A stretch of 64,000 nt of DNA from Actinacidiphila rubida (GCF_900110255.1 NZ_FODD01000020.1:62001-126000), one strand, 5' to 3'; shown: positions 1 through 8,210, counted from the first letter of the stretch. Numbers and translations: made by a program. Notes: generated by a model from the sequence alone, not told the origin.

Positions 1-434
1 CTGGTGGCCGGGATCTTCGAGCTGAAGCAAGGCGCGACATTCGTTCTGGATGTCGTACGCCGCCTACGCCCGCTTAGCTCTGCCACGTCGGAGCCCCTAT
101 GCACGGCTGATGTCACGCTGAACGCGATCTGAGCGGCATCGATCGATCCCTCCGCACTCGCTGAGAGCTGGACTCGGAACAACGCGTGAAGGGCGAGACT
201 GCGCGTCTCTAGGCCTCGGTCTCGATGCCGCTGCATCCTCGGCGCACAACGGGCCTTGTTCCACCTCGGCTACGGCATCGAACATACCGCCGCCGCTGCC
301 GGCCAGCACATCAACACCGTGCTCCAGGCTCGCGGCATCACGCAGCCCTACCCCCGCTGGAACGAACAGTCCCACGTCAGCGGTGAACAGGCGCTCGCCG
401 TGGCGCGGGCCGTGGGGAGCCTGGCTGCCTGCGA
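1..434. other. Left edge, no recognisable gene
   Basis: I see no gene I can support here. A 60-codon plus-strand frame (256-438) has a hydrophilic product I do not recognise and no convincing ribosome binding site. The stretch lies outside the integrated element and may be debris at a reused tRNA insertion site; that is inference. Confidence 0.4.
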
Positions 435-713
435 CTAGCGATCTGCCTTCCAGCTCGACGGGTCATCGCTGCCGGAATCCGCCGGGAAGTCTGAGCGCAG
501 ACTGCGCGCGCGACGGCGCTCGGACCAGCCACCCCGAAGCGCGCGACGGCCCCCAAAGCACAGGCTTCGCAGGGTGGCCAGGGCCAGCGCGATGACAAAC
601 ACGAAGGCAATCGCAACGACAGCGCCCCAGCTAGGGCCATTTCGGTACAGATCAATCCCGCCGATAGCCACCGTCAGAAACGCGCTCTGCACCACGTTGT
701 CGCGTCGCACCAT
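435..713 (-). CDS. Small putative membrane protein
   Basis: The product is 92 residues. A clear hydrophobic segment lies at about residues 28-48 (WGAVVAIAFVFVIALALA), with a weaker hydrophobic stretch before it and a basic, Arg-rich C-terminal half. The ATG is preceded by a purine-rich AGGGGGAAG on the minus strand, which supports expression. I do not recognise the family. It lies between the window edge and the left end of the AICE, so it belongs to the chromosomal flank or to an older insertion. It could also be a chance frame; the ribosome binding site and membrane segment are the only support. Confidence 0.4.
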   Translation of the reverse strand: MVRRDNVVQSAFLTVAIGGIDLYRNGPSWGAVVAIAFVFVIALALATLRSLCFGGRRALRGGWSERRRARSLRSDFPADSGSDDPSSWKADR

Positions 714-927
714 GACTTCCCCCTGTCCGCCCCACCCCTGATATCGCCGCGGCGGCGGGACTCCCGGCCAGGTCCGCCCACCACCACGGCTCTCCCCGCC
801 CGTCCGAAGACCGACAGGACAACCCCAGGATGCCCCATACCAACCCCGCCCCGCTGCTGGCCGCGGCCTTAGAGTTCGCTTCCCGCCGGCTCACTCGCTA
901 CTCACTCGGGACCCGTGCACAACAACG

Positions 928-968
928 ATGAAGGGCCGGACTCAGCGGGACTGAGTGCGGCCCTTCAT
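928..968. terminator. Strong hairpin, possibly the displaced tRNA-Arg terminator
   Basis: A near-perfect inverted repeat with outer arms ATGAAGGGCC and GGCCCTTCAT and inner arms around ACTCAG/CTGAGT closes on a short loop. It lies about 50 bp outside the left att repeat, on the side where the original 3' flank of the tRNA would be. It therefore may be the terminator that served the tRNA before insertion. The role is inferred from position. Confidence 0.55.
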
Positions 969-1017
969 GCGTGGCACTTACGCTGGTCAGGGGACTGATC
1001 ACCCTGCTTGTCGCGAA

Positions 1018-1062
1018 GTGCCCCCGGCAGGATTCGAACCTGCGCACACGGCTCCGGAGGCC
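1018..1062. repeat. attL: left direct repeat of the AICE
   Basis: These 45 bases are identical to 17598-17642, the 3' half of the intact tRNA-Arg gene from the anticodon loop through the T arm to the acceptor end. The match continues left to 1013 with one mismatch and stops at 1063. Duplication of a tRNA 3' end on both sides of an integrase-bearing segment is the standard signature of tyrosine-recombinase integration into a tRNA. Confidence 0.93.
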
Positions 1063-1230
1063 CCGCGCGTCTCACCTATCTCACCAGGTCAGAGGGTCGG
1101 GTGTGTCTGGTCACGGCGAATCTGTCCACACGTAGGCCGCGTCCGGGTGGGGCCCTCGACGGCGATCGACGTGGGGCCGTGGATGGACTTGACATGCGGC
1201 GGGCCCAATCGTCGTTCGACACAAAGCTGC

Positions 1231-1264
1231 TTGGGGTGTCAGCGCGGTGATCTAGGGTCCACTC
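1231..1264 (+). promoter_or_regulatory. Putative promoter of the leaderless SRA-nuclease gene
   Basis: TTGGGG at 1231-1236 and TAGGGT at 1253-1258 are separated by 16 bases. The ATG follows six bases after the -10, and there is no Shine-Dalgarno sequence. This is the layout of a leaderless actinomycete transcript. It is a sequence match only. Confidence 0.45.
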
Positions 1265-2374
1265 ATGACCGCTAGCGTCGATGTGATCAACCCCGGTGAC
1301 GTACGTACGCGCACTGAGATCCGTGCAGCGTTCGGCGGAAGCCCTCAGGGAGGGATCTGTCCCTCTGACCACAAGCACAGCGTCAACTTGTACTCGGACC
1401 CGGACGTGGGCGAGCAAGCGGGCTACTACGACGGCTGGTTGGCTGAGCAAGACGAGCAGGGGTCGGTCTTCGAGTACACCGGTGCAGGCAAGTCTGGTGA
1501 CCAGACCTTTGGCGGATTCGCCGGCTCAGGTAACCGCGCGATCCTGCGACATGCAGAGCAGGGCCGCGTGCTTCGCGTGTTCACTCGCGTGGGCAAGGTG
1601 CCTGGGAGCGATACAAAGACGCACCGATACCTGGGGATGTTCACGCTGGACGGCATGCAGCCGTACGTCTGGCGCCGAGTCCATGGCGAAGATGGTCAGG
1701 ACCGCAGTGTCATCGTGTTCCGGCTGCGTCCCGAAGGCACTGTTCAGCATGCAGTGCAAGACGTGATCCCTCCCGCTGAAGAGACCACGGCCGAGTTCGT
1801 CCCCTACCAAGCTGTTACCTCGGCGATGTTCCAGTCCGAACCGGCAACCACCGGTGCTCTGCCGTTTCCCAAGCAGCGCGTCCGCAAGGGGGGCACCGCA
1901 CGAAAGCCTGCCCCTAACGCGGAGACCAGCGGTACTTTCGTCGTGCCTGAGGCGTTCGGCGCCAAGCTGAGCATCCGTGCCGCCACGGCCGCGACGGTAG
2001 CCGTCCGACATGAGGCCGAATTGACGCAGACCTACAAAGCTCACTTGGAGTCTGCTGGCCACAAGACCGGTGCGTACCAGATCAGAGTCAAGGGCCTTAC
2101 CTCAACGCTTCGTACCGACCTATACGATGCAACAGATCACGTGCTTTACGAGGCAAAGGGATCGAACTCCCGAGAGGACATCCGGATGGCTCTAGGGCAG
2201 ATCCTGGACTACAGCCGCTACATCAAGGCGCCTGAACATGAGGGCGAACCGAAGCGCGTAATTCTGCTGCCGTCAGCGCCCACGCCCGACATGTTCACAT
2301 TGCTCGATCGCTACGACGTCGAGGTGGTGTATCGATCCGACGATGGCCATTTTGTTGGATCGATCGTTCCCTAG
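1265..2374 (+). CDS. SRA-like / PD-(D/E)XK restriction endonuclease (probably modification-dependent)
   Basis: The product is 369 residues with two parts. The N-terminal half carries the YYDGW motif and a YTGAG...GDQ segment followed by VLRVFTRVG, which resembles the SRA-like domain of ScoMcrA-type proteins that bind modified cytosine. The C-terminal part has a PD-(D/E)XK nuclease signature: TDLYD with Asp285, then LYEAKG with Glu296 and Lys298, followed by a helix with GQILDYSRY. By analogy to type IV enzymes it should cleave DNA carrying modified bases. It is the first cargo gene inside attL, read towards the convergent gene at 2446-3252. The linker (about residues 190-240) is Ala/Lys/Arg-rich. 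It could instead be the nuclease of an R-M pair with the methyltransferase at 3406, but that gene is decayed. Domain assignment is good; target specificity is unknown. Confidence 0.75.
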   Translation: MTASVDVINPGDVRTRTEIRAAFGGSPQGGICPSDHKHSVNLYSDPDVGEQAGYYDGWLAEQDEQGSVFEYTGAGKSGDQTFGGFAGSGNRAILRHAEQGRVLRVFTRVGKVPGSDTKTHRYLGMFTLDGMQPYVWRRVHGEDGQDRSVIVFRLRPEGTVQHAVQDVIPPAEETTAEFVPYQAVTSAMFQSEPATTGALPFPKQRVRKGGTARKPAPNAETSGTFVVPEAFGAKLSIRAATAATVAVRHEAELTQTYKAHLESAGHKTGAYQIRVKGLTSTLRTDLYDATDHVLYEAKGSNSREDIRMALGQILDYSRYIKAPEHEGEPKRVILLPSAPTPDMFTLLDRYDVEVVYRSDDGHFVGSIVP

Positions 2375-2445
2375 GTGGCACGAGTGCAATTCAGTTCTCC
2401 GTCGCCCCGCTTCTAGCGGTAGAGGGGTATTTTGCGTTTATTCTT

Positions 2446-3252
2446 CTAAATCGCCCAACGGTTGGAGATGTGTCCCAACGGTGCCGCTCCGGCATAGGGG
2501 ATTAGGTCGAGCGGATTCATCCAGGCATCAGAGAAGTGGATGTTGAGATGAAGCGCCAGCGCGAGCAGGATGTCTTGCTCGGGTTCGGCATCGATCTGGA
2601 ATAGCGAAGCGCCCGCCACCGGAGACCTGAAGAGTGAACCCGTGCGAGGGTCTCCCCATTGCAGATGCCCCTTGCCGGCGACCCACACGCTATCCGGCCA
2701 TTCAATGGGGTTCCGGGTCCGGCACCAGTCCACAAGATGAGACCCGATGGTCTCCAACTTGAGGCTGTCAAACGCCACAATCATGCCCGATGTTGGAAAG
2801 AAGTCATGCGTCTCGCCGTACGCCTTGGTGGATCGGACGATAATGCCAGAAATAGGACGGTATGCCGTCTTGGGCATCCTGCGCATCCGGCTGATCTTGC
2901 CGCAGGCGTCCAGCAGCTGTACCCCGTCGAGTTTGGTCTTAACCTCGACCACGCCGTACACGCATTCGTTCGGAATGATGCGGAAACCCTGAAGGGTAGT
3001 AAAGGGTGGTGTGCCACGGTCAATAAGGACAATATCCGACTGGGGCGATACGTCACCATTCGTTGCGATGACCTCTACGTTGTGTACAGCTTCGACGTGA
3101 GTCGGTAGGTACCCACTAAGAAACTGCTGGATGAGTACCTCGCGTGACGTTCCGGCCTCGCCGTTATGATTGAAGTTCTGTGACTGCTCGAAGTCGGCGC
3201 GCATCCTTTTCGCGACAGAGCTAAGGATCTTTCCCAATTTTTCTGAAGTCAT
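2446..3252 (-). CDS. DUF6602-type PD-(D/E)XK nuclease-like protein
   Basis: The product is 268 residues. The N-terminal pattern (basic helix, then SREVLIQQFLSGYLP) followed by SDIVLID with Asp73 and VVEVKTKL with Glu103 and Lys105 matches what I recall of the DUF6602 family, a PD-(D/E)XK fold. The nuclease core looks complete. It is divergent from the methyltransferase remnant at 3406, sharing a 150-bp intergenic region, and convergent with the SRA nuclease. Base composition is less GC-rich than the chromosomal genes, consistent with acquired cargo. Family members occur near restriction genes, but I know of no proven function; it could be the nuclease of the original R-M system or an independent defence protein. 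Confidence 0.6.
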   Translation of the reverse strand: MTSEKLGKILSSVAKRMRADFEQSQNFNHNGEAGTSREVLIQQFLSGYLPTHVEAVHNVEVIATNGDVSPQSDIVLIDRGTPPFTTLQGFRIIPNECVYGVVEVKTKLDGVQLLDACGKISRMRRMPKTAYRPISGIIVRSTKAYGETHDFFPTSGMIVAFDSLKLETIGSHLVDWCRTRNPIEWPDSVWVAGKGHLQWGDPRTGSLFRSPVAGASLFQIDAEPEQDILLALALHLNIHFSDAWMNPLDLIPYAGAAPLGHISNRWAI

Positions 3253-3405
3253 CCCTTGATCATACGTTGTGCTCGCCAGGTCGGCTCTGGGTTCGGTCTG
3301 CCAGTAGAGGCGGGGAGCGCATAGTTCCTGGGTGATACGAAGGGTGTGACGGTGATTTGAATCGGCTACCGATCCTGGTATGCCTGATTGTTCGAAAGGA
3401 GAGCT

Positions 3406-4418
3406 ATGGGCGAGTACGGGCTGATAGACCTATTCGCCGGAGTCGGCGGTCTGGATCTAGCCGCGCGTAGCTTGGGTGTTCCGGCGGTTGGTATCGAGTG
3501 GGATCACGATGCTTGCGCCATTCGCCGGGCCGCAGGGTTGGCAACCGTGGAAGGAGATGTCCGTACTTTCTCCCCGGCCGACTTTCCGCATGCGAATGTC
3601 CTGGTGGGTGGACCGCCGTTCCAGCCTTTCTCCGTCGCCGGCCAGGGGGTGGGGAAGCGCCCTATAGTGGGTGTGCAGCAATTTGCGCGACGTGTGGCGC
3701 ATCGGGAGGTATCTCGGCATGCTTGGCCGAGATGGACGACGAGCGTACGGGCCTGGTATTGGAACCACTGCGGTGGGCCCTTGCTGCCGTGGATGCGGGA
3801 CGCCCTTATGAATCCGTCGTGCTGGACCAGGTGGCAACCGCATTGCCAGTCTGGGAAGAAGTGGGGGAAGTGCTCCTCGCTGAGGGTTACTCGGTCGTGC
3901 ACGGAGTGTTGAATGCCGAGGAGTTCGGTGTCCCACAGACGTGCCGTCGTGCCGTGCTCATCGCCCGCCGTAGTGGAGCGGCGGCACTCCCGCGGCCGAC
4001 GCACCAGCGGTATCGCAAGGATGTGTCAGGCGCTGCGAACGACCTAACGCTTCCCCAATGGGTGACCATGGGTGAGGCGTTGAAACGCGATCGGCCGTTC
4101 GTCCTAGTTTCCCACTACGGCTCTATTGGAGATCCAACGGCTCGCAGTCGGCGCACCTCCGACCAGCCGGCTCCCACGGTCACAGGGAAGATCCACCGCA
4201 GCAGCATCGTGACCGCAGAAGGGATCGACTTGGACAGGCTAGGGGTCGCTGAGGCAGGCTGTCTGCAAGGGTTTCCGAGCAGCTATCCATGGTCAGGGAA
4301 AGGAATTTTCCAGCAAATCGCTAACGCCACGCCGCCATGCTTGGCCGAACACGTGCTCACGGCCGCGCTCGCTCTCGACCAAGAATCCGCCTCCGACCGT
4401 GCTGGGGCTGTGGAGTGA
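3406..4418 (+). pseudogene. Decayed C5-cytosine DNA methyltransferase (frameshifted, catalytic Cys lost)
   Basis: Motif I (IDLFAGVGGLDLA) opens the gene at the ATG at 3406, preceded by AAAGGAG. Motif IV reads GGPPFQPFS, with Phe replacing the catalytic Cys of PCQ. The frame then breaks: the first frame is good to about 3712 and homology resumes one frame back at LAEMDDERTGLVLEPLR, as expected from a 1-bp deletion. In the second part motif VI reads LDQVATALP where I expect EQVP, motif VIII reads QTCRR instead of QxRxR, and motif X reads IANATPPCLA instead of GNAxPPxLA. Together these argue for genuine loss of function rather than a sequencing error. The TRD region and C terminus are still recognisable. 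It presumably once protected DNA against a companion nuclease. Confidence 0.82.
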
Positions 4419-4765
4419 CCCTTTGGGCAGTGAAGAGAATGCCTCACTATGGTGATCAGCTCCTGAACTGTGACCCAGCAGTCGGCTGGCGGAATCTGTT
4501 CTCACGACCTCTTCGCTCCGAAGCAGTTCTGGTGCGCTCATGACCTGTCGTTGCGTCCCCGGCTTCCTGCGCAAACAGTCGACTGCCGTCCGCCGGAATC
4601 CTCTGAAGCACAGGGCGGTTGTGGCGCAGTTGGACGCTCAGCGACTCGTCGCTATGAGCCGACACTGGTTAGGTCGCACGGCGCCGGTGGGCGGCTTTTC
4701 CCGTCAAAGGGTGGTCCACGACCGCGGAGTCATCGCAATGCCAGCCGTGCAAGTTGGGCCGCGGG
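4419..4765. other. Intergenic stretch with no recognisable gene
   Basis: This convergent gap lies between the methyltransferase remnant and the nuclease-like gene read on the minus strand. Short frames exist on both strands, but none has a convincing start or a product I recognise. It may contain remains of a lost cargo gene. Confidence 0.4.
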
Positions 4766-6262
4766 TCAGTCAGATGCCGGCTCTTCTGGGCTGGGATCCG
4801 ATTCGCCCCTTTTTAGCTCCTCTGATAGCTCAGGATTGTGCAGTTTTGAGGCCGACTTCTTGGGGCGGGCGTCGACTAGAATCCCCGTTATCTTCTTGCC
4901 GCTTACTTTCGTAACCAGAGCGGCTGCCCTATCGATCTTTTCTTTTATTTCAGGTGCGCAATGAGCATCGGTGTATCCGATTGCTACGAAAAAGCCGCAA
5001 TTTACTTCTTCGGATACTTGATACTGAGGCTGTTGCGCCAGAACGCCATCCCAGAATTTACTGTTACGCACCAGCTTAATCTCGACAAGTGCGCGACTGT
5101 CCCATCCTTGGGAGAATTTGAAGTCGACCGGACCGCGACCGGCATTTGATTCGCCGGTCAAGTCGATGTTGTTGGCGCGGCAGTAGTGTATAACCGAACT
5201 GCGAAACAGTGCCTGCCCCGCTCGTTCCTCTCTTGCATGCCCATCATGCCAAAGCAATTGCCAGGCGTCTTGCTCCTCGATCCCGTGCTTATAGGATGCG
5301 ACTACTGTCGCAATGAAACTCTCGAAGTCTTCAGGTTCTTCAGGTATGTATCGCAGAGGTGATTCCCGTGCGATCTTCGATCCGAGTTCGTACCACTTGA
5401 CCACGAGTCCCGGGTCGTCAGATATTGAGTAAGGTTTTTTCTCCTCTTCTTCGAGTGCGTTGAGATATAGAGCTACAACGTCAGGGTTTTGGCGTGCAAG
5501 CTTAGCTTTTTCTCGGCGGCCTACATTGCGAGCGATGTCGAAGGTCAGGTCGCCACGTAACTCCGCTGATGCAGTCGACCAGGCGTAGCTCCAGAATCCG
5601 TCCGGAGTGGCTACGGGAATCTGTCTGAGGAATCTTTCTGGGGTGAGCAGTACAGGCTTGTTGATGTAAGGGTTAATCGGGAGCTCGAAAACTCCAGATT
5701 TCCAGCGACAGAACTCGCTGTCCCAGGTGGCGTTGGCCACGGTGACGCGGCTGCCCTTGATGCCATGCCGCTGGGCGACTTGCTGAGTGTACGATATGAA
5801 ATAGCTCTTCAAGATATTGCACGTCATGTCGCTGAGTCGGTCTACTCCCATTCCGCCTTGGAACAGGTTTAGCATCTCCATGTGTGCGATTCGGTTGATG
5901 CCAAGGCCGGTGGCTACTTTTACCCCCTCTAGCATATCCGACTGTAGGCCTTTACCTGATCCGGAGCCGTGGGGAGAACCCTCCGCTACTCCGAGGCAGA
6001 ATTCGTAGGGTTCGGGAAAAAGAAGGAGTTTTTGGGCTTGCTTCCAGGAGATTCCCTTTTCGTCTCCATCGGATTCCTTGACAAGTCCGAACACCATCTC
6101 GAAGAAATCGATGAGGTGGCCGTGTGCGCCAGTCCAGTGCCCTTCTTTCTCTTCCCAGATCAAAAAGGGATCGATGAAGAGCTTGGTATCGGACGGCAAA
6201 AACGTGTCGAACCAGTCGTCCTCGGAAGTGGTGGATAAGGAAAAAATCTCACTGAAACGCAT
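4766..6262 (-). CDS. Uncharacterised 498-residue protein with C-terminal PD-(D/E)XK nuclease signature
   Basis: The start is the ATG at 6262 (MRFSEIFSL), because AGGGGAGGG lies just before it; 17 further codons upstream lack support. The long N-terminal part is unknown to me; it contains SLSTTSEDDWFDTFLPSDT, FIDPFLIWEE and a Gly/Ser-rich turn (GSPHGSGSGKG). The C-terminal third has GRGPVDFKFS (Asp380) and LVEIKLVRN (Glu394, Lys396), a PD-(D/E)XK pattern, followed by a helix and strand of the type that completes this fold. Composition is AT-richer than its neighbours. It shares the cargo region with two other nuclease-like proteins, which suggests defence, but no partner is adjacent. The family and substrate are not known to me. 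Confidence 0.6.
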   Translation of the reverse strand: MRFSEIFSLSTTSEDDWFDTFLPSDTKLFIDPFLIWEEKEGHWTGAHGHLIDFFEMVFGLVKESDGDEKGISWKQAQKLLLFPEPYEFCLGVAEGSPHGSGSGKGLQSDMLEGVKVATGLGINRIAHMEMLNLFQGGMGVDRLSDMTCNILKSYFISYTQQVAQRHGIKGSRVTVANATWDSEFCRWKSGVFELPINPYINKPVLLTPERFLRQIPVATPDGFWSYAWSTASAELRGDLTFDIARNVGRREKAKLARQNPDVVALYLNALEEEEKKPYSISDDPGLVVKWYELGSKIARESPLRYIPEEPEDFESFIATVVASYKHGIEEQDAWQLLWHDGHAREERAGQALFRSSVIHYCRANNIDLTGESNAGRGPVDFKFSQGWDSRALVEIKLVRNSKFWDGVLAQQPQYQVSEEVNCGFFVAIGYTDAHCAPEIKEKIDRAAALVTKVSGKKITGILVDARPKKSASKLHNPELSEELKRGESDPSPEEPASD

Positions 6263-6857
6263 AGACCCTCCCCTATTGTGCGGTGTGATGAGTGTGGCAC
6301 TGGTTGTAGCCATTTGGGTAGAGGGCGTCTGAGCGCGGGTGTCAGCTCATCACGACCCCCACTCACCACTCGCCCCAACTTCCGTCCCGTCTGCCGTCGG
6401 CCCGCACTCCTGTGGAGCGGGCGTGGTCCCTGGCGTCCAGGTGGAGCGCGCCACTGTACGAACGACCTGGACGCCAGGGACCACGTCTGCTCGGCTTGTC
6501 CCGGGTCGATGGCAGTCGGGAGGGGAGTTCCCGCACCCCTTCCACGATGCTCGCGCGGTCGCCGGTGGGGCCTGGTCCATCTCGGAGCCTGAGCGCCCCC
6601 GCCGGAGGCACGTCTTTGATCCCGGCTGTGCGTACTCGGCTCATGCCATCGGCCTCCCCCTCGTGGGCGCGCGCGGCGCGGGCCGTGCCGAGCGGGGCGG
6701 AGACAGGAGCGACGGCGCGGCCAGGCGCCGGACGCGCGCCCGGCGGAGCGGCAGCGACGCCGGGTGCCTTGAAACCGTAGAGAAGGTTGTTACTCACCGC
6801 ACGGGCCGGGCTCTGGGCGCTCAGGGGAATGTCCTTGGCTACAGGCACACTGCTCCC
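6263..6857. other. Long non-coding region between nuclease and Imm21 genes, with inverted repeat
   Basis: About 600 bp without a gene I can support. It holds the 21-bp inverted repeat at 6422-6485 and GC-rich sequence with frames on both strands that look like shadows. AICEs carry a cis-acting transfer locus and an origin, and this non-coding block is one candidate location; nothing here proves it. Confidence 0.4.
6422..6485. repeat. 21-bp perfect inverted repeat
   Basis: The arm at 6422-6442 (beginning CGTGGTCCCTGG) is the exact reverse complement of the arm at 6465-6485, with a 22-base spacer. There is no T tract, so a terminator is not obvious. It lies in the middle of the longest gene-free block of the element. 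Candidate roles are a transfer or replication site, a recombination site, or an RNA hairpin. Confidence 0.85.
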
Positions 6858-7430
6858 ATGAGTGAGCAGACCATCCTCGCGGACCGTTCGGATGCCGATC
6901 TGACCTGGGTGAGGTCAATGGGCGGTCCGTTGGTGGTCGTCCCTGTGTCCGCGCTGGAGCGCTGGGGCGGGTGCACTATGGACAGCTTGATCCTGGACGG
7001 GTCCCGGCGCGACGACTACGCCCGTGCGTGTGAGGTGGAGGAGTACGCGGGTGTGATCCCTGTGGGGGAGGCGTCCGCCTTGGTACTCGGGCAAGAGCCG
7101 GCGACGACTTGCTATGTGCCAGAGCACAGGGTTTTCGTGCGGTGGCTGGCTGCTGATTCCGAGGCTGAGCTGTTCGAGGCCGTCGAGGCTGTGTTGGCTG
7201 GCCCGGACACAGCTTGGGAGGACGGCGGTACTTGGACGACGGACGGCGATGCGGTCCTCATGGACTCCGCCGAGGCAGGAGCGGATCTCGGAGTGGAGTA
7301 CCCCACTGGAGGCGGCTTTCCGGATCAGGCCCCGGTTCCCATTCCTGCCGGGACGTGGCGTGTGCGCGCGGTCCACACGGGAGGGGAGTCCCCGTGGGTC
7401 GGGGTGGTCCAGCTCCTGCCGGCTTCGTGA
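6858..7430 (+). CDS. Immunity 21 (Imm21) family protein, orphan
   Basis: The product is 190 residues from the ATG at 6858 (MSEQTILADRSDADLTWV). It contains MGGPLVVVPVSALERWGGC, PATTCYVPEHRVFVRWLAADSEAEL and PVPIPAGTWRVRAVHT, which I recognise as the Imm21 fold of polymorphic-toxin immunity proteins. Members neutralise secreted or contact-delivered toxins, usually of a neighbouring toxin gene. No toxin gene is present in the element, so this is an orphan that may protect the host from toxins of relatives. No Shine-Dalgarno sequence is visible before the start. Confidence 0.75.
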   Translation: MSEQTILADRSDADLTWVRSMGGPLVVVPVSALERWGGCTMDSLILDGSRRDDYARACEVEEYAGVIPVGEASALVLGQEPATTCYVPEHRVFVRWLAADSEAELFEAVEAVLAGPDTAWEDGGTWTTDGDAVLMDSAEAGADLGVEYPTGGGFPDQAPVPIPAGTWRVRAVHTGGESPWVGVVQLLPAS

Positions 7431-7494
7431 GCGTGGTGGGGGCTGATGCAGCCCCCTGTACATCGAGGGGCGCTCACCTGGTCCGAGGGCCTGA

Positions 7495-7875
7495 TCATGG
7501 ATGGGGCCTGAACGTGTCCGCGCATGGTGGGGCGTTGGGCCTTCGGTGGACCAGGGCGAGGAAGGTGACCGGGCGGGCGGTCCATTCGATCGTGGTTGTG
7601 GCGTGGTGGGCCACGTAGAAGCAGGGCTTGCCTGCCTGGAGAGCTTCCACGGCGTCGAGTTGGCCGGTGGTGAGCCAGGCCCAGGCGACACGGGATGCGG
7701 AGCGGTCCAGGGCGGGTGTGATGGTGCGCAGGGCGATGCGGATCCAGCGGATGGCATCGGCAGCCGTCGCTACGTCGATGGAGGCGACCAGCGTGGGGGC
7801 TTCGCCCGGCGCGGGGCTCTGGGTCCAGCACTCGCACCAGTAGCCGGGGCGGAGTAGACGCGTGGGGTTGTTCAT
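7495..7875 (-). CDS. Small AICE protein with GYWCE motif (copy 1)
   Basis: The start is the ATG at 7875, which overlaps the stop of the upstream gene (ATGA) and follows GGGAG; the product is 126 residues. It opens with NNPTRLLRPGYWCECW and has an Ala-rich helical middle. It is a divergent paralogue of the preceding gene product: both have GYWCE near the N terminus, a helix with IRWIR or LRWLR, and a Tyr-containing strand near the C terminus. Function is unknown. It is the last gene of a four-gene minus-strand unit starting with the Nudix gene, so it is probably controlled with it by the GntR regulator. Confidence 0.6.
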   Translation of the reverse strand: MNNPTRLLRPGYWCECWTQSPAPGEAPTLVASIDVATAADAIRWIRIALRTITPALDRSASRVAWAWLTTGQLDAVEALQAGKPCFYVAHHATTTIEWTARPVTFLALVHRRPNAPPCADTFRPHP

Positions 7876-8210
7876 CGGGAGCTCCCGCGCGGGTGGATGG
7901 TCAGGCGGTAGCGGCAAGCGTCGTCGGCGAATGTCACGCTGTACGGGGCGCCTTGTGCAAGGACGGCCATCGCGCGTTCGTGCTCGGCCATGTCCGTCAG
8001 CCAGTGGCGGCCTGGGCGGGCGTATGGCTCGTCGAGTTGGTCAGTCACGTCCTGGGCGCGGTTCCTGAGCCAGCGCAGGGCCAGGCGCCGGTTTTGCGGG
8101 GCGAAAGATCCCAGGGGGATGACGTGTCCGCTGGCCGCGTGGGCGGTGACCTCGCACCAGTAGCCGACGCCAACCGCCGTCCCTTGTAGGGGACTCAGAG
8201 CGGTAAGCAC
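7872..8210 (-). CDS. Small AICE protein with GYWCE motif (copy 2)
   Basis: The product is 112 residues, starting MLTALSPLQG and followed by VGVGYWCEVTAHA. The middle is helical (RLALRWLRNRAQDVTDQLDE) and the C terminus is strand-rich. It overlaps the 3' end of the ATP-binding protein gene by 16 bases and the start of its paralogue by 4, implying translational coupling. The shared GYWCE motif and common layout suggest a tandem duplication followed by divergence. I do not recognise a characterised family, and the exact start is uncertain because of the overlap. Confidence 0.6.
   Translation of the reverse strand: MLTALSPLQGTAVGVGYWCEVTAHAASGHVIPLGSFAPQNRRLALRWLRNRAQDVTDQLDEPYARPGRHWLTDMAEHERAMAVLAQGAPYSVTFADDACRYRLTIHPRGSSR

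Noticed and set aside
256..438. 60-codon frame at the left edge
   Set aside because: There is no ribosome binding site and no recognised family.
955..1275. Short frames across attL and attR with FEPAHTA-like peptide
   Set aside because: These are translations of the tRNA sequence, a known artefact.
6363..6848. Minus-strand frame of 161 codons over the inverted repeat
   Set aside because: It starts nine bases from the divergent Imm21 start without a ribosome binding site and the product is Arg/Pro/Gly-rich.
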